Positions 43,687-52,158 of a stretch of DNA of 64,000 nucleotides are shown here, piece after piece; position 1 is the stretch's first letter; every line of letters begins with the position of its first letter. A program made the translations under genes and the position numbers. Under the pieces are notes generated by a model. That model searched no databases. It was given only the letters and a program-made list of their open reading frames with translations, and was not told the origin of the DNA. This stretch comes from Thioalkalivibrio sp. XN279 (GTDB taxonomy: Bacteria; Pseudomonadota; Gammaproteobacteria; Steroidobacterales; XN24), in NCBI RefSeq assembly GCF_011089885.1, contig NZ_JAANBD010000028.1, positions 618,389 to 682,388 on the forward strand. The letters are read 5' to 3'.

Positions 43687-44712
43687 TCAGGCGTCCGGAG
43701 CGAATTCCGACTTCAGCTCGCGCTTCATCAGCGCCGCCACGGCGGCCTGGGGTTCCGCCCCCTCGTAAAGAATGCGGTAGATCTGCTCGCAGATCGGCAT
43801 CTCGACCTCGGCGCGGCGCGACACACGGTGCACTGCCTCGGCAGCCAGCACGCCCTCCACCACCTGCTGGATCTCCGCCTCCGCGTCCTTGATGGACTTG
43901 CCGGCCGCGAGGGCGAGGCCCATGCGACGGTTGCGGGACTGGTCGTCGGTGCAGGTGAGTACCAGGTCGCCCATGCCGGCCAGGCCCATGAAGGTCGAGG
44001 AATCCGCCCCCAGCGCCACGCCGAGGCGCGTCATCTCCACCAGGCCGCGGGTGATCAGGGCGATGCGAGTGTTGGCGCCGAAGCCCAGGCCGTCGCAGAT
44101 GCCGGCGCCGATCGCCAGCACGTTCTTCACCGCGCCGCCGACTTCCACGCCGACGATGTCGCTGGAGGTGTAAGCGCGGAAGTTGTCGCCGGACAGGCTT
44201 TCCGCCAGTTGCCGGGCGTAATCGGGATCGGTGGCAGCGACCGTCATGGCGGTGGGCAGGCCCATGCCTACCTCGCGCGCGAATGTCGGCCCGGACAGCA
44301 CCGCCAGCGCCCGCCCGCTGCCGAGCACTTCACGCGCCACCTGGTGCGGCAGCTTGCCGGTCTCCAGCTCGAAGCCCTTGGTCGCCCAGGCGACGCGGGC
44401 GTCGGGACGCAACAACGGCTTCATGTCCGAGAGCACCTGGCGCAGGGCATGGCTCGGGACCGCCACCACCACGATCCGCGCCGCCGCCAGCACCTTGGCC
44501 AGGTCCCCTGCGGCGTGCAGCGGGTCGGGAAACCGGGCGCCCGGCAGGTAGCGGGCGTTCTCGCGGGCGCTGTCCAGGCCGGCCGGATCGTCCTCCGCGC
44601 GGCCCCACAGCAGCGTGGTGCGACCGGTGCGCGCAAACTGGATCGCCAGCGCCGTGCCCCAGGAGCCGGCGCCGATGACGGCGATGGCCTCTGCCGCCGC
44701 AGGATCGCTCAT
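43687..44712 (-). CDS. gpsA: Glycerol-3-phosphate dehydrogenase [NAD(P)+]
   Basis: Reduces dihydroxyacetone phosphate to glycerol-3-phosphate for phospholipid synthesis, 341 residues. NAD(P)-binding GAGSWG is at 14-19; ATKGFELETGKLPHQV, LSGPTFAREVGMGLPTA and GLAGMGDLVLTCTDDQSRNRRMG are family blocks. It follows secB by 8 bases on the same strand, as in many Gammaproteobacteria. Confidence 0.97.
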   Translation of the reverse strand: MSDPAAAEAIAVIGAGSWGTALAIQFARTGRTTLLWGRAEDDPAGLDSARENARYLPGARFPDPLHAAGDLAKVLAAARIVVVAVPSHALRQVLSDMKPLLRPDARVAWATKGFELETGKLPHQVAREVLGSGRALAVLSGPTFAREVGMGLPTAMTVAATDPDYARQLAESLSGDNFRAYTSSDIVGVEVGGAVKNVLAIGAGICDGLGFGANTRIALITRGLVEMTRLGVALGADSSTFMGLAGMGDLVLTCTDDQSRNRRMGLALAAGKSIKDAEAEIQQVVEGVLAAEAVHRVSRRAEVEMPICEQIYRILYEGAEPQAAVAALMKRELKSEFAPDA

Positions 44713-44720
44713 GACCGGGG

Positions 44721-45227
44721 CTAGTGGCTGGCTTCGCGCGACGCGCCGGCGTCGTTACCCGCCGCGGCCTGCTCGGCCTGCTGGCGGCGGAAGGCTTCTG
44801 CAGCGATCGCCTCGAAGTTCATGGGCTGCAGCTGCAGGGCCGGGAAACCACCTTTGCTGGTGAAGTCCGAGACAGCCTCGCGCGCAAAGGGGTAGAGCTG
44901 CTGCGGGCAGAAAGTCACCAGGGCGCGCTGCAGGTCCGCAGGCTCGAGCCCGCGCAGCAGGAACACGCCGGCCTGCTGGATCTCGACCAGGAACGCGATC
45001 TTGTCTTCCTGCTTGGCTTCGACGGCCAGGTTCAGCACGCACTCGTACTGGTCGTCGCCGAGCTCGGTGGTCTTGCTGCCGAGATTGAGCGACACGTTCG
45101 GACGCCACTCGCCGGTGAAGATCTGCGGGCTGTTGGGCGCTTCGAAGGAGGTGTCCTTCAGGTAGACGCGCTGCAGCGCGACCATGATGCGATTGGTGTC
45201 CAGACCGTCGGGTTTCTGCTCGGCCAT
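44721..45227 (-). CDS. secB: Protein-export chaperone SecB
   Basis: Tetrameric cytosolic chaperone delivering preproteins to SecA, 168 residues. VALQRVYLKDTSFEAPNSPQIF and GVFLLRGLEPADLQRALVTFCPQQLYPFAREAVSDFTSKGGFPALQLQPMNF are strongly conserved. The ATG at 45227 lies after AAGGAG; an in-frame TTG six codons upstream is rejected. The order grxC-secB-gpsA is a common gammaproteobacterial operon. Confidence 0.97.
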   Translation of the reverse strand: MAEQKPDGLDTNRIMVALQRVYLKDTSFEAPNSPQIFTGEWRPNVSLNLGSKTTELGDDQYECVLNLAVEAKQEDKIAFLVEIQQAGVFLLRGLEPADLQRALVTFCPQQLYPFAREAVSDFTSKGGFPALQLQPMNFEAIAAEAFRRQQAEQAAAGNDAGASREASH

Positions 45228-45263
45228 GATGGCTCCTTCGTTCAAATGCCGTTAGCTGGGGTG

Positions 45264-45554
45264 CTACGAGCTGTGGTGTTTTGCCGCCGCCGGCTCCGCG
45301 AGGAGCAGCGGGTCCAGTTGCCCGGCGGTATCGAGGGCCCGCAGGTCATCGTAGCCCCCGATATGCCGGTCGCCAATGAATATCTGCGGCACGGTGCGCC
45401 GTCCGCTGCGGTCTTCCATCTCGCTGCGCGCGGCGCGATCCAGGTCGATGTTGATGATCTCGGGGCGCACGCCCTTGTTCTCCAGCAGCACCAGCGCGCG
45501 CGTGCACCAGCCGCAGTAGCGCGAAGCGTAGACCACCACGCGGGGCGTCGTCAT
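45264..45554 (-). CDS. grxC: Glutaredoxin 3 (GrxC-type, CGWC active site)
   Basis: Small glutathione-dependent disulfide reductase, 96 residues. The fold markers VVVYASRYCGWCTRA, TVPQIFIGDRHIGGYDDLRAL fit GrxC. The active site at 14-17 is C-G-W-C rather than the usual C-P-Y-C, which should alter redox potential. The start overlaps the rhodanese stop (ATGA), and secB follows after 36 bases. Confidence 0.93.
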   Translation of the reverse strand: MTTPRVVVYASRYCGWCTRALVLLENKGVRPEIINIDLDRAARSEMEDRSGRRTVPQIFIGDRHIGGYDDLRALDTAGQLDPLLLAEPAAAKHHSS

Positions 45555-46000
45555 GCGTTGTCCTTCTTGCGCGTCTTGCGCCCGGAGAACACCGGCAGGT
45601 TGTCGGCGCGCCAGGCGGTGAGGCCGCCGCGCAGCGTGCGCACGCCGGTGAGTCCCTTGGCCTTGAGCGTGTCCGCGGCCTTGAGCGATGTGCCGCCCGT
45701 GTCGCAGTACAGCAGCATGCCGCGCTCCTGCAGTTTCTGCAGCGCCGGGAGATGCTGGTCGAGGTCGCCGAGCGGGATGTTGCGGGCGTCGAGGATGTGC
45801 GCCTTCTCGAACTGCGCGGCCGCGCGCAGGTCGATCGGCTGGGCCCCGGCATTGATCAGCGCCACCGCCTCGGGCGGCGACACGTCCGTGCCCTTGCGAC
45901 GCGCGACGCGCATCTCGTAGCCGAAGACGATGGCGAACATCAGCAGCAGGCCGCCGAACAGCAGCGGGTGGTTGGCGGCGTACGCGAAAATGGCTTCCAT
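45551..46000 (-). CDS. Membrane-anchored rhodanese-like protein (YibN-type)
   Basis: 149 residues: one N-terminal membrane helix (about 11-30) and a cytoplasmic rhodanese domain with catalytic-position Cys99 in YCDTGGTS. The loop lacks the arginine of the classic CxxGxR, so sulfurtransferase activity is uncertain. It is first in the rhodanese-grxC-secB-gpsA run, the position of yibN in E. coli. Divergent from envC. Confidence 0.88.
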   Translation of the reverse strand: MEAIFAYAANHPLLFGGLLLMFAIVFGYEMRVARRKGTDVSPPEAVALINAGAQPIDLRAAAQFEKAHILDARNIPLGDLDQHLPALQKLQERGMLLYCDTGGTSLKAADTLKAKGLTGVRTLRGGLTAWRADNLPVFSGRKTRKKDNA

Positions 46001-46093
46001 GAAGGCGGTATCCCCTGGCGCGAGCCCGCCATTATACCCGCTTGCAGGCGCGGGGCTTGCCGCCCCGGCCGCATCCCCTACACTCGGCGCACC

Positions 46094-47245
46094 GTGAACA
46101 GGATTCCCGCACGCTGCCTGCTGTTCCTGCTCGGCCTGCTGGCCGCCGCCGGTGCCATGCCCGGCCGCGCCGACGATGACGCCGCAGCCGAGCAGCGCCT
46201 CGAGGCCCTCAAGGCGCGCATCGCCGTCATTGAGCGTGAGCAGCGCCAGGTAGCCGAACGGCGCGACCGGGAAACGCGGGCCCTGCGCGAGGCCGAGGAG
46301 GCGGTCGCGGCACGGGCGCGCGAGCTGGAGCAGACCCGGCGCGAACGCCACGCCGCCGCCGCCCGGCGCGACGAGCTGGCGGCACGCCGCGCCGAACTGG
46401 CCGGGGCGCTGGCCGCGGACACCGAGGCGCTGTCCGCAGAGCTGCGCGCTGCCTGGCTGGCCGGTCGGGAGCCCCGCCTCAAGCTGGCGCTCAACCAGCA
46501 GGATCCCGCGCGGCTGGGCCGCATGCTGGCCTGGTACCGCTACCTGGCCGAGGACCGGGCGGAGCGCATCGCCGGCTTGCGCACGCGCCTCGCCGAGCTG
46601 GCCGAGGTCACGGCGGCGCTGGAAGCCGAGCGGACGCGCCTCGCTGCAGTCGAGGCGCGCCAGGCGGAGGCCCTGGCGGCGCTGGAGGAGGCCAGGGCAA
46701 CCCGCTCGAGCACCGTGGCCGACCTCGATGCCGACCTGGCGCGGCGGGCGGCGGAAACCGAGCGCTTGCGCGAGGAAGCCGCGGCCCTGGAACGGTTGCT
46801 GGAGGAGCTGCGCGCCGCGGTGGCCGATCTCCCCGTCCCGGACGCGACGCCCTTCCAGGCGCAACGTGGCCGGCTGGCGTGGCCCGTGGAGGGCGCGCTG
46901 TTGCGAACCTTCGGCAGTCGCCGCGGCGAAGGGCCGCGCTCCAACGGCGTGCTGATCGGCGCGGGGCGCGGCAGCGAAGTGCGCGCCGTCTGGTACGGGC
47001 GCGTGGCCTACGCCGACTGGCTTCCCGGGCTCGGCCTGCTGCTGGTGCTGGAGCATGGCGACGGCTTCATGAGCCTGTACGGCCACAACGAGGTGCTGTT
47101 CAGCAACGTGGGCGACTGGGTCTCTGCCGGGCAGGTCGTCGGGCGCGTCGGCGACAGCGGCGGCCGCGACCAGGCCGGCCTCTACTTCGAGATCCGCAGC
47201 GGCACCGAGCCCGAGAACCCGCAGGCCTGGCTTTCCCGCGACTAG
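46094..47245 (+). CDS. envC: EnvC-type murein hydrolase activator
   Basis: Periplasmic activator of amidases at the division septum, 383 residues. A signal peptide (about 1-24) is followed by long coiled coils (about 30-250) and a LytM (M23) domain. Zinc ligands are lost: the first histidine position reads SNGVLI and the HxH site reads YFEIR, as in non-catalytic EnvC proteins. The start is GTG at 46094; the frame is open upstream only across the rhodanese gene. ctpA follows. Confidence 0.9.
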   Translation: MNRIPARCLLFLLGLLAAAGAMPGRADDDAAAEQRLEALKARIAVIEREQRQVAERRDRETRALREAEEAVAARARELEQTRRERHAAAARRDELAARRAELAGALAADTEALSAELRAAWLAGREPRLKLALNQQDPARLGRMLAWYRYLAEDRAERIAGLRTRLAELAEVTAALEAERTRLAAVEARQAEALAALEEARATRSSTVADLDADLARRAAETERLREEAAALERLLEELRAAVADLPVPDATPFQAQRGRLAWPVEGALLRTFGSRRGEGPRSNGVLIGAGRGSEVRAVWYGRVAYADWLPGLGLLLVLEHGDGFMSLYGHNEVLFSNVGDWVSAGQVVGRVGDSGGRDQAGLYFEIRSGTEPENPQAWLSRD

Positions 47246-47324
47246 CCGCCCGCGGCCGCGGCACGGGTCACCGCGAGCAGGATTTCTGCTATGTTCTGCC
47301 GCTGGAAAACGCTCGGACTGGCCG

Positions 47325-48551
47325 ATGAAGCCTTTGATCCTGAGGGCCCTGCTTGCTGTCTGGCTTGGCGTGGTGCTGGGCCTCGCCCTGTTGCTGCCGC
47401 CCGGCCTGGGCGGTCGGGATCATGCGGCTGAGCGTCCGGCACCAGGGATCGAGGGGGAACTGCTGGCCGAAGTGATGGACCGGGTACGGCGCGAGTACGT
47501 CGACCCCGTCGACCAGCAGGTGCTGGTGGATGCGGCCATCCGCGGCATCATGGCCGAGCTCGATCCGCACTCCGCGTTCCTCGGCCCCAGCGAATACCGC
47601 GACATCCGCACCAGCACCAGCGGGCGCTACACCGGCGTCGGCGTGGAGATCGGGGTCGACGACGACCAGGTGGTGGTCGTGACGCCGCTGGAGGGCGGTC
47701 CTGCCGCGGCGGCCGGGCTGCAGCCCGGCGACGTCATATTCTCCATCGACGGTCTCGGTGTCGGCAGCGAGGACCTCACGGACACCATTTTCCGCATGCG
47801 TGGTGAGCACGGCAGCCAGGTGGTGCTCGGCATCCGGCGCCCCGGCGACCAGGACCCGTTTTCCGTCGTGCTGACCCGCCGCGAGATCGAATTCAAGAGC
47901 GTGCACGGCCGGCTGCTCGAGAGCGGCGCGGCCTACGTGCGGCTGAGCCAGTTCAATGACGGGACGGGCGCCGACCTGGCCGAGGTCGTCGAGGCGCTGC
48001 GGCGCGAGGCCGGCGGACCCCTGCCGGGGCTCGTGCTCGACATGAGAAACAATCCCGGGGGCGTCCTCGATGCGGCCATGGAGGTGGCTGACGCCTTTCT
48101 CGACCGGGGCCTGATCCTCTCTGCGGAAGGGCAGTCCGCCGAGGCCCGGTTCCTGGCCGAAGCGCAGCCCGGCGACCTGTTGTCGGGCGCGCCCCTGAGC
48201 GTGCTCGTCAACAGCGGCTCGGCCTCCGCCGCGGAGATCGTGGCGGGCGCCCTGCAGGACCACGGGCGGGCCGTGATCGTCGGCGAGACCACCTTCGGCA
48301 AGGGCTCGGTCCAGAGCATCGTGCCGCTGTCCGACGGCCGCGCCATCAAGCTCACGACCTCGCGTTACTACACGCCTTCGGGCCGCTCGATCCACGGCAC
48401 CGGCATCCAGCCGGACGTGCGCGTGGTCGCGCCCGCCGGCGGCCGCGGCGACCCGCAGCTCGACGCGGCGCTGGAGACGCTGCGCCGCGACACCGCCCCC
48501 ACCGCCCCCGCCGATGCAAAGCGCCCCGTGGTCGCGGAGCTGAAGACCTAG
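47325..48551 (+). CDS. ctpA: Carboxy-terminal processing peptidase (S41 family)
   Basis: Periplasmic serine protease, 408 residues. An N-terminal membrane/signal segment (about 6-27) is followed by a PDZ domain (YTGVGVEIGVDDDQVVVVTPLEGGPAAAAGLQPGDVI) and the S41 core with nucleophile serine in VNSGSASAAEIVAGAL and lysine in TTFGKGSVQ. It follows envC, a widespread pairing in Gammaproteobacteria. Its stop shares one base with the next start (TAGTG). Confidence 0.93.
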   Translation: MKPLILRALLAVWLGVVLGLALLLPPGLGGRDHAAERPAPGIEGELLAEVMDRVRREYVDPVDQQVLVDAAIRGIMAELDPHSAFLGPSEYRDIRTSTSGRYTGVGVEIGVDDDQVVVVTPLEGGPAAAAGLQPGDVIFSIDGLGVGSEDLTDTIFRMRGEHGSQVVLGIRRPGDQDPFSVVLTRREIEFKSVHGRLLESGAAYVRLSQFNDGTGADLAEVVEALRREAGGPLPGLVLDMRNNPGGVLDAAMEVADAFLDRGLILSAEGQSAEARFLAEAQPGDLLSGAPLSVLVNSGSASAAEIVAGALQDHGRAVIVGETTFGKGSVQSIVPLSDGRAIKLTTSRYYTPSGRSIHGTGIQPDVRVVAPAGGRGDPQLDAALETLRRDTAPTAPADAKRPVVAELKT

Positions 48552-49636
48552 TGCGCCTGCTGAGCAGGGTCGCCCATGACCTGGGCGTCCAGGTCGAGCA
48601 GGCCGAGTTGCGCGGCCTGGCGCGCAATACTTCCGACGGTTCCTGGCTGCTGCTGGCCCTGGCGGGGCTGTACCTGTTCACGCCTGGCACGGAACTGCTC
48701 CGCCCCGACCTCGTGGTGGCGGCCTTTGCCGCCTTCGTGGTCTTCTCCCTGGTGTTGCGCTTCCTGCCGCGCTTCCGTCGTCCCACGCGGCGCAAGATCC
48801 TGGTCGAGCTGGCCGGCATGATCGTGTTCGTGACCGTGTTCCTGTTCTCGATCGAGACGCGGGCCGGCATGCTGCTCATGCTCTACCTGCCGCCGGTGAT
48901 CATTGCCGCGCTGACGCTCGGCCGCTGGCCCACGTTCGCGGTGACCACCCTGAGCGTGTGCGGTTTCCTGCTGGCCGCGTTGTTGCGCGTGCCGGGTGAG
49001 ATTCCGCCGGGGCGCGAACTGGTCGAACTGGCGATCGCGCTCGCCCCCTTCCTGCTGGTCTGCTACGTGACTGCAGTGCTGGCGCACGAGATCGAGACCG
49101 CGAAAGAACGCATCCGCATCCTGTCGGAGACGGACGAGCTGACCGGCTTGTGCAACCTGCGATCCTTTTCGCGCCTGCACCGCCAGGAGCACGAGCGCGC
49201 GCTGCGGCATCATCGCCAGTACACCATCGTGATGATGGATCTCAACGGCCTGAAACAGATCAACGACACCTGGGGCCACGAGGTCGGCGACCGGGCGATC
49301 ATCCTGTTCGCCAACATCATCGCCCGGCTGATCCGCAGCACGGACGCCGCGGCCCGCCTCGGCGGGGACGAGTTCGTGGCCTTGCTGGCGGAGACCGACG
49401 CAGAGCAGGCCTTGCGGGTGATGCATCGCATCCGCGCCGCCACCGAGCGCAGCTCCATCGAGGTCGGCGGCCACATGGTCCGGCTCTCCGTCAGCGTCGG
49501 CGCGGCCAGTTTCCCGGATGACTCGGACATTCTGCGTGAACTCATCGCCGCGGCAGATGCCGCGATGTACCGCGACAAGGAGCAGCGCAAGCAGAAACAG
49601 CGCGAAGAACTGACGGCCGAGGCGGAAGTGGTTTAG
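48551..49636 (+). CDS. Membrane diguanylate cyclase (GGDEF)
   Basis: 361 residues: about five membrane helices (about 30-195) and a complete GGDEF domain with TDELTGLCNLRSF, MDLNGLKQINDTWGHEVGD and the catalytic GGDEF. An RSTD sequence exactly five residues before GGDEF is the canonical inhibitory site, so product feedback is expected. The start is GTG at 48551, overlapping the ctpA stop. c-di-GMP effectors are not visible in the window. Confidence 0.9.
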   Translation: MRLLSRVAHDLGVQVEQAELRGLARNTSDGSWLLLALAGLYLFTPGTELLRPDLVVAAFAAFVVFSLVLRFLPRFRRPTRRKILVELAGMIVFVTVFLFSIETRAGMLLMLYLPPVIIAALTLGRWPTFAVTTLSVCGFLLAALLRVPGEIPPGRELVELAIALAPFLLVCYVTAVLAHEIETAKERIRILSETDELTGLCNLRSFSRLHRQEHERALRHHRQYTIVMMDLNGLKQINDTWGHEVGDRAIILFANIIARLIRSTDAAARLGGDEFVALLAETDAEQALRVMHRIRAATERSSIEVGGHMVRLSVSVGAASFPDDSDILRELIAAADAAMYRDKEQRKQKQREELTAEAEVV

Positions 49637-49674
49637 GGTATCGCTCCCCGCAACGCCTACTCAGGAGACACACT

Positions 49675-50127
49675 ATGGCTGGCGTGCTGACTCTCGCCTG
49701 GTTCCATTACCTTGGCATCATGTTCCTGGCGGCGGCGCTGGTGGCGGAGCACCTGCTGTTCACGCCGCGGCCGGACCGCGCCATCGCACGCAAGCTGGTC
49801 ACGGTGGACCTCATCTACGGCGTCTCCCTGCTGGTGGTGCTCGTGACCGGGCTGGCACGGCTGTTCCACGGCGGCAAGGGCGTGCTGTTCTACATGCAGA
49901 ACGGCGCCTACCATGCCAAGTTCTCGCTGTTCGTGCTCATGGCCGTGCTCTGGCTCTACCCCGCTTTCAAGTTCTTCAGCTGGCGCCGCCAGCTCAAGGC
50001 GGGCCAGGCGCCGGTGATGGGGGACGCCGAGGCGAAGCGCGTCCTGATGGCCATTCGCATCCAGCTGCTCATCCTGGTCCTGCTGCCGCTGCTGGCGGCG
50101 ATGATGGCGCGAGGCGTCTGGTCCTGA
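49675..50127 (+). CDS. DUF2214-family membrane protein
   Basis: Inner-membrane protein of unknown function, 150 residues, with four predicted helices (about 7-25, 42-60, 82-98 and 126-145). The EHLLFTPRPDRAIARKLVTVDLIYG block resembles DUF2214 proteins. CAGGAG precedes the ATG. Not clearly linked in function to its neighbours. Confidence 0.75.
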   Translation: MAGVLTLAWFHYLGIMFLAAALVAEHLLFTPRPDRAIARKLVTVDLIYGVSLLVVLVTGLARLFHGGKGVLFYMQNGAYHAKFSLFVLMAVLWLYPAFKFFSWRRQLKAGQAPVMGDAEAKRVLMAIRIQLLILVLLPLLAAMMARGVWS

Positions 50128-50156
50128 CCCCCGCGGGCCGGCCGCCCGCAGGCCGC

Positions 50157-50873
50157 TTGCCGGAGATCCGCACGCTCCACCTGCTGGAGGGCGCGCGCGC
50201 TGCGGCCGGGCTGGTGGTGGTCATCGACGTGTTCCGCGCCTTCACGCTGGCGCCCTGCGCTTTCGCCCGGGGCGCGCGCCGCATCCGCCTCGTCGCCACC
50301 GCGGAGGAAGCGCTTGCGCTGAAGGCGGCGGACCCCGGGCTGCTGCTCGCCGGGGAGCAGGACGGTCGCCCCTTGCCGGGCTTCGACTTTTCCAACTCGC
50401 CCGCCGCGATCCTGCGGGCGGATCTCGCCGGCCGCACGCTGGTGCTGCGGACCAGCGCCGGGGTCCAGGGCCTGCTGGCGGTCGACCCCCGCTGCGAGGT
50501 GCTTAGCGGCAGTTTCATCAACGCGGCTGCCACCGTGGCCTGGATCCGCGCCCGGCAACCGGAGGTGGTGTCGCTGGTGTGCATGGGCTGGAGCGCAGCC
50601 GAGCGCACCCCGGAGGACGAGGCCTGTGCGGCCTACCTTGCCGCCACCCTGGCCGGCGCATCGCCGGACTTCAGCCCGATCCCTGCGGCGCTGCGGCGCG
50701 AACCCTGCGGGGCCAAGTTCTTCGACCCGGCGCAGCCCTGGTTTCCGCCGGAGGACTTCGCGGTTTGCCTGCGCCTGTCGGAGCTGGATTTCGCGCTGCG
50801 CCGGGTGATCGATCCCGAGGGCCGGCCCTGGCTGGAGCGAGCGGCTGCCGCAGAGCCCCGCGTGGCGCTATAG
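50157..50873 (+). CDS. ComB-like 2-phosphosulfolactate phosphatase family protein
   Basis: 238 residues with ComB-family landmarks: VVVIDVFRAFTLAP near residues 20-33, GEQDGRPLPGFDFSNSP, and LRTSAGVQGL. ComB removes phosphate from 2-phosphosulfolactate in coenzyme M synthesis, but bacterial members are widespread without that pathway, and no other coenzyme M gene is here, so the substrate is unknown. The start is TTG at 50157 (LPEIRTLHLLEG); no ATG or GTG lies nearby. Confidence 0.78.
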   Translation: MPEIRTLHLLEGARAAAGLVVVIDVFRAFTLAPCAFARGARRIRLVATAEEALALKAADPGLLLAGEQDGRPLPGFDFSNSPAAILRADLAGRTLVLRTSAGVQGLLAVDPRCEVLSGSFINAAATVAWIRARQPEVVSLVCMGWSAAERTPEDEACAAYLAATLAGASPDFSPIPAALRREPCGAKFFDPAQPWFPPEDFAVCLRLSELDFALRRVIDPEGRPWLERAAAAEPRVAL

Positions 50874-50917
50874 TGTGGCCCTGCGCCGTGCCCCTGACGG
50901 CGCCGAAGGACGCAAGC

Positions 50918-51826
50918 ATGAGCAAGTCAGACAAGAAGAAGAAAAAGGCCCGCCCGGCACCCGCGGCCATTGCGGTCTGCCCGGTCCTCTCCCTAGCCAA
51001 CCTCTACGATCGCCCCCTGGGGCGGCCGGAGGCCTGGTACACGGCGAAGGGGCAGCTGAAGAACGGTCCCTACGAGCGCGAACTCGCCCAGCTGCAGGTC
51101 GAGCTGGTGAAGCTGCAGGAATGGGTGCGGCAAGAGAAGCGCAAGGTCGTCGTCATCTTCGAGGGGCGCGATGCGGCCGGCAAGGGCGGGGCCATCAAGC
51201 GGGTGGTCGAGAAGCTGAACCCGCGCGTGTGCCGGATCGCGGCCTTGCCGGTGCCGACGGAGCGGGAGCAGACGCAATGGTATTTCCAGCGCTACGTGAC
51301 GCACCTGCCCAGTGGCGGCGAGATCGTGCTGTTCGACCGCAGCTGGTACAACCGTGCGCTCGTCGAGCGCGTGATGGGCTTTTGCAGCGACAAGGAGTAC
51401 CAGGAGTTCGCCCGCGCGGTGCCTGAGTTCGAGCGCATGCTGGTCCGCTCCGGGACCATCCTGATCAAGTACTGGTTCTCGATCAGCGACGACGAGCAGG
51501 AGCGGCGCTTCCAGGCGCGGATCCATAATCCGCTCAAGCGCTGGAAGCTCTCCCCCATGGACCTTGAGTCACGGCGACTGTATCGCGAGTACTCGATCGC
51601 CAAGGACGAGATGATGGAGTTCTCCGATATCCCGGAGGCGCCTTGGTGGACGGTCCCGGCAGACGACAAGCGACGGGCGCGCCTGAACTGCATCGCCCAC
51701 CTCCTCTCCTGCGTCCCCTACGAGGACGTGATGCCGGACCCGCCGTCCCTGCCGCCGCGCGAGAAGGCGCCCGAGCATCGCCGGCCGCACGTGCAGCGGC
51801 AGAATTTCACTCCCATCATTTATTGA
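50918..51826 (+). CDS. ppk2: Polyphosphate kinase 2 family protein
   Basis: Transfers phosphate between polyphosphate and nucleotides, 302 residues. Walker A FEGRDAAGKGGAIKRV, the lid region with DRSWYNRALVERVMGF and the family block KYWFSISDDEQERRF are all present. A lysine-rich N-terminal tail precedes the domain. Nucleotide specificity (ADP or GDP) cannot be told from sequence. The ATG at 50918 is 7 bases after AAGGA. It precedes the ferritin-like gene by 25 bases. Confidence 0.93.
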   Translation: MSKSDKKKKKARPAPAAIAVCPVLSLANLYDRPLGRPEAWYTAKGQLKNGPYERELAQLQVELVKLQEWVRQEKRKVVVIFEGRDAAGKGGAIKRVVEKLNPRVCRIAALPVPTEREQTQWYFQRYVTHLPSGGEIVLFDRSWYNRALVERVMGFCSDKEYQEFARAVPEFERMLVRSGTILIKYWFSISDDEQERRFQARIHNPLKRWKLSPMDLESRRLYREYSIAKDEMMEFSDIPEAPWWTVPADDKRRARLNCIAHLLSCVPYEDVMPDPPSLPPREKAPEHRRPHVQRQNFTPIIY

Positions 51827-51851
51827 TAGAGAGCACCAACAAGGAGGCGAC

Positions 51852-52154
51852 ATGTCTAACGAGGGTTACCACGAGCCGGTCGAGGAGCTGTCCGACGAGA
51901 CGCGGGACATGCACCGGGCCATCATCTCCCTGATGGAGGAGCTCGAAGCCGTCGACTGGTACAACCAGCGGGTAGATGCCTGCAAGGACGAGGAGCTCAA
52001 GGAGATCCTCGCGCACAACCGCGACGAGGAAAAGGAACACGCGGCCATGGTGCTGGAATGGATCCGGCGCCGCGACCCGTTCTTCTCCAAGGAGCTGAAG
52101 GAGCGCCTCTTCACTTCCGGGCCCATCGGGCACCACGAAGACGAGGACCACTGA
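51852..52154 (+). CDS. Encapsulated-ferritin (EncFtn) family protein without targeting peptide
   Basis: Two-helix ferroxidase subunit of 100 residues that in relatives assembles as a decameric ring inside an encapsulin. The ferroxidase residues known from Rhodospirillum EncFtn are present with a constant offset of two: Glu30, Glu60 and His63 at the di-iron site, Glu29 and Glu32 at the entry site, Trp36 and Tyr37. The protein ends in GPIGHHEDEDH, an acidic/His tail, with no encapsulin-targeting sequence, and no encapsulin gene is in the window. It lies between ppk2 and a membrane-protein gene four bases on. Confidence 0.88.
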   Translation: MSNEGYHEPVEELSDETRDMHRAIISLMEELEAVDWYNQRVDACKDEELKEILAHNRDEEKEHAAMVLEWIRRRDPFFSKELKERLFTSGPIGHHEDEDH

Positions 52155-52158
52155 GCAC

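Noticed and set aside
46094-47245. EnvC-like protein as an active M23 endopeptidase
   Set aside because: Both zinc-ligand motifs of the LytM domain are degenerate, so an activator role is preferred over hydrolysis.
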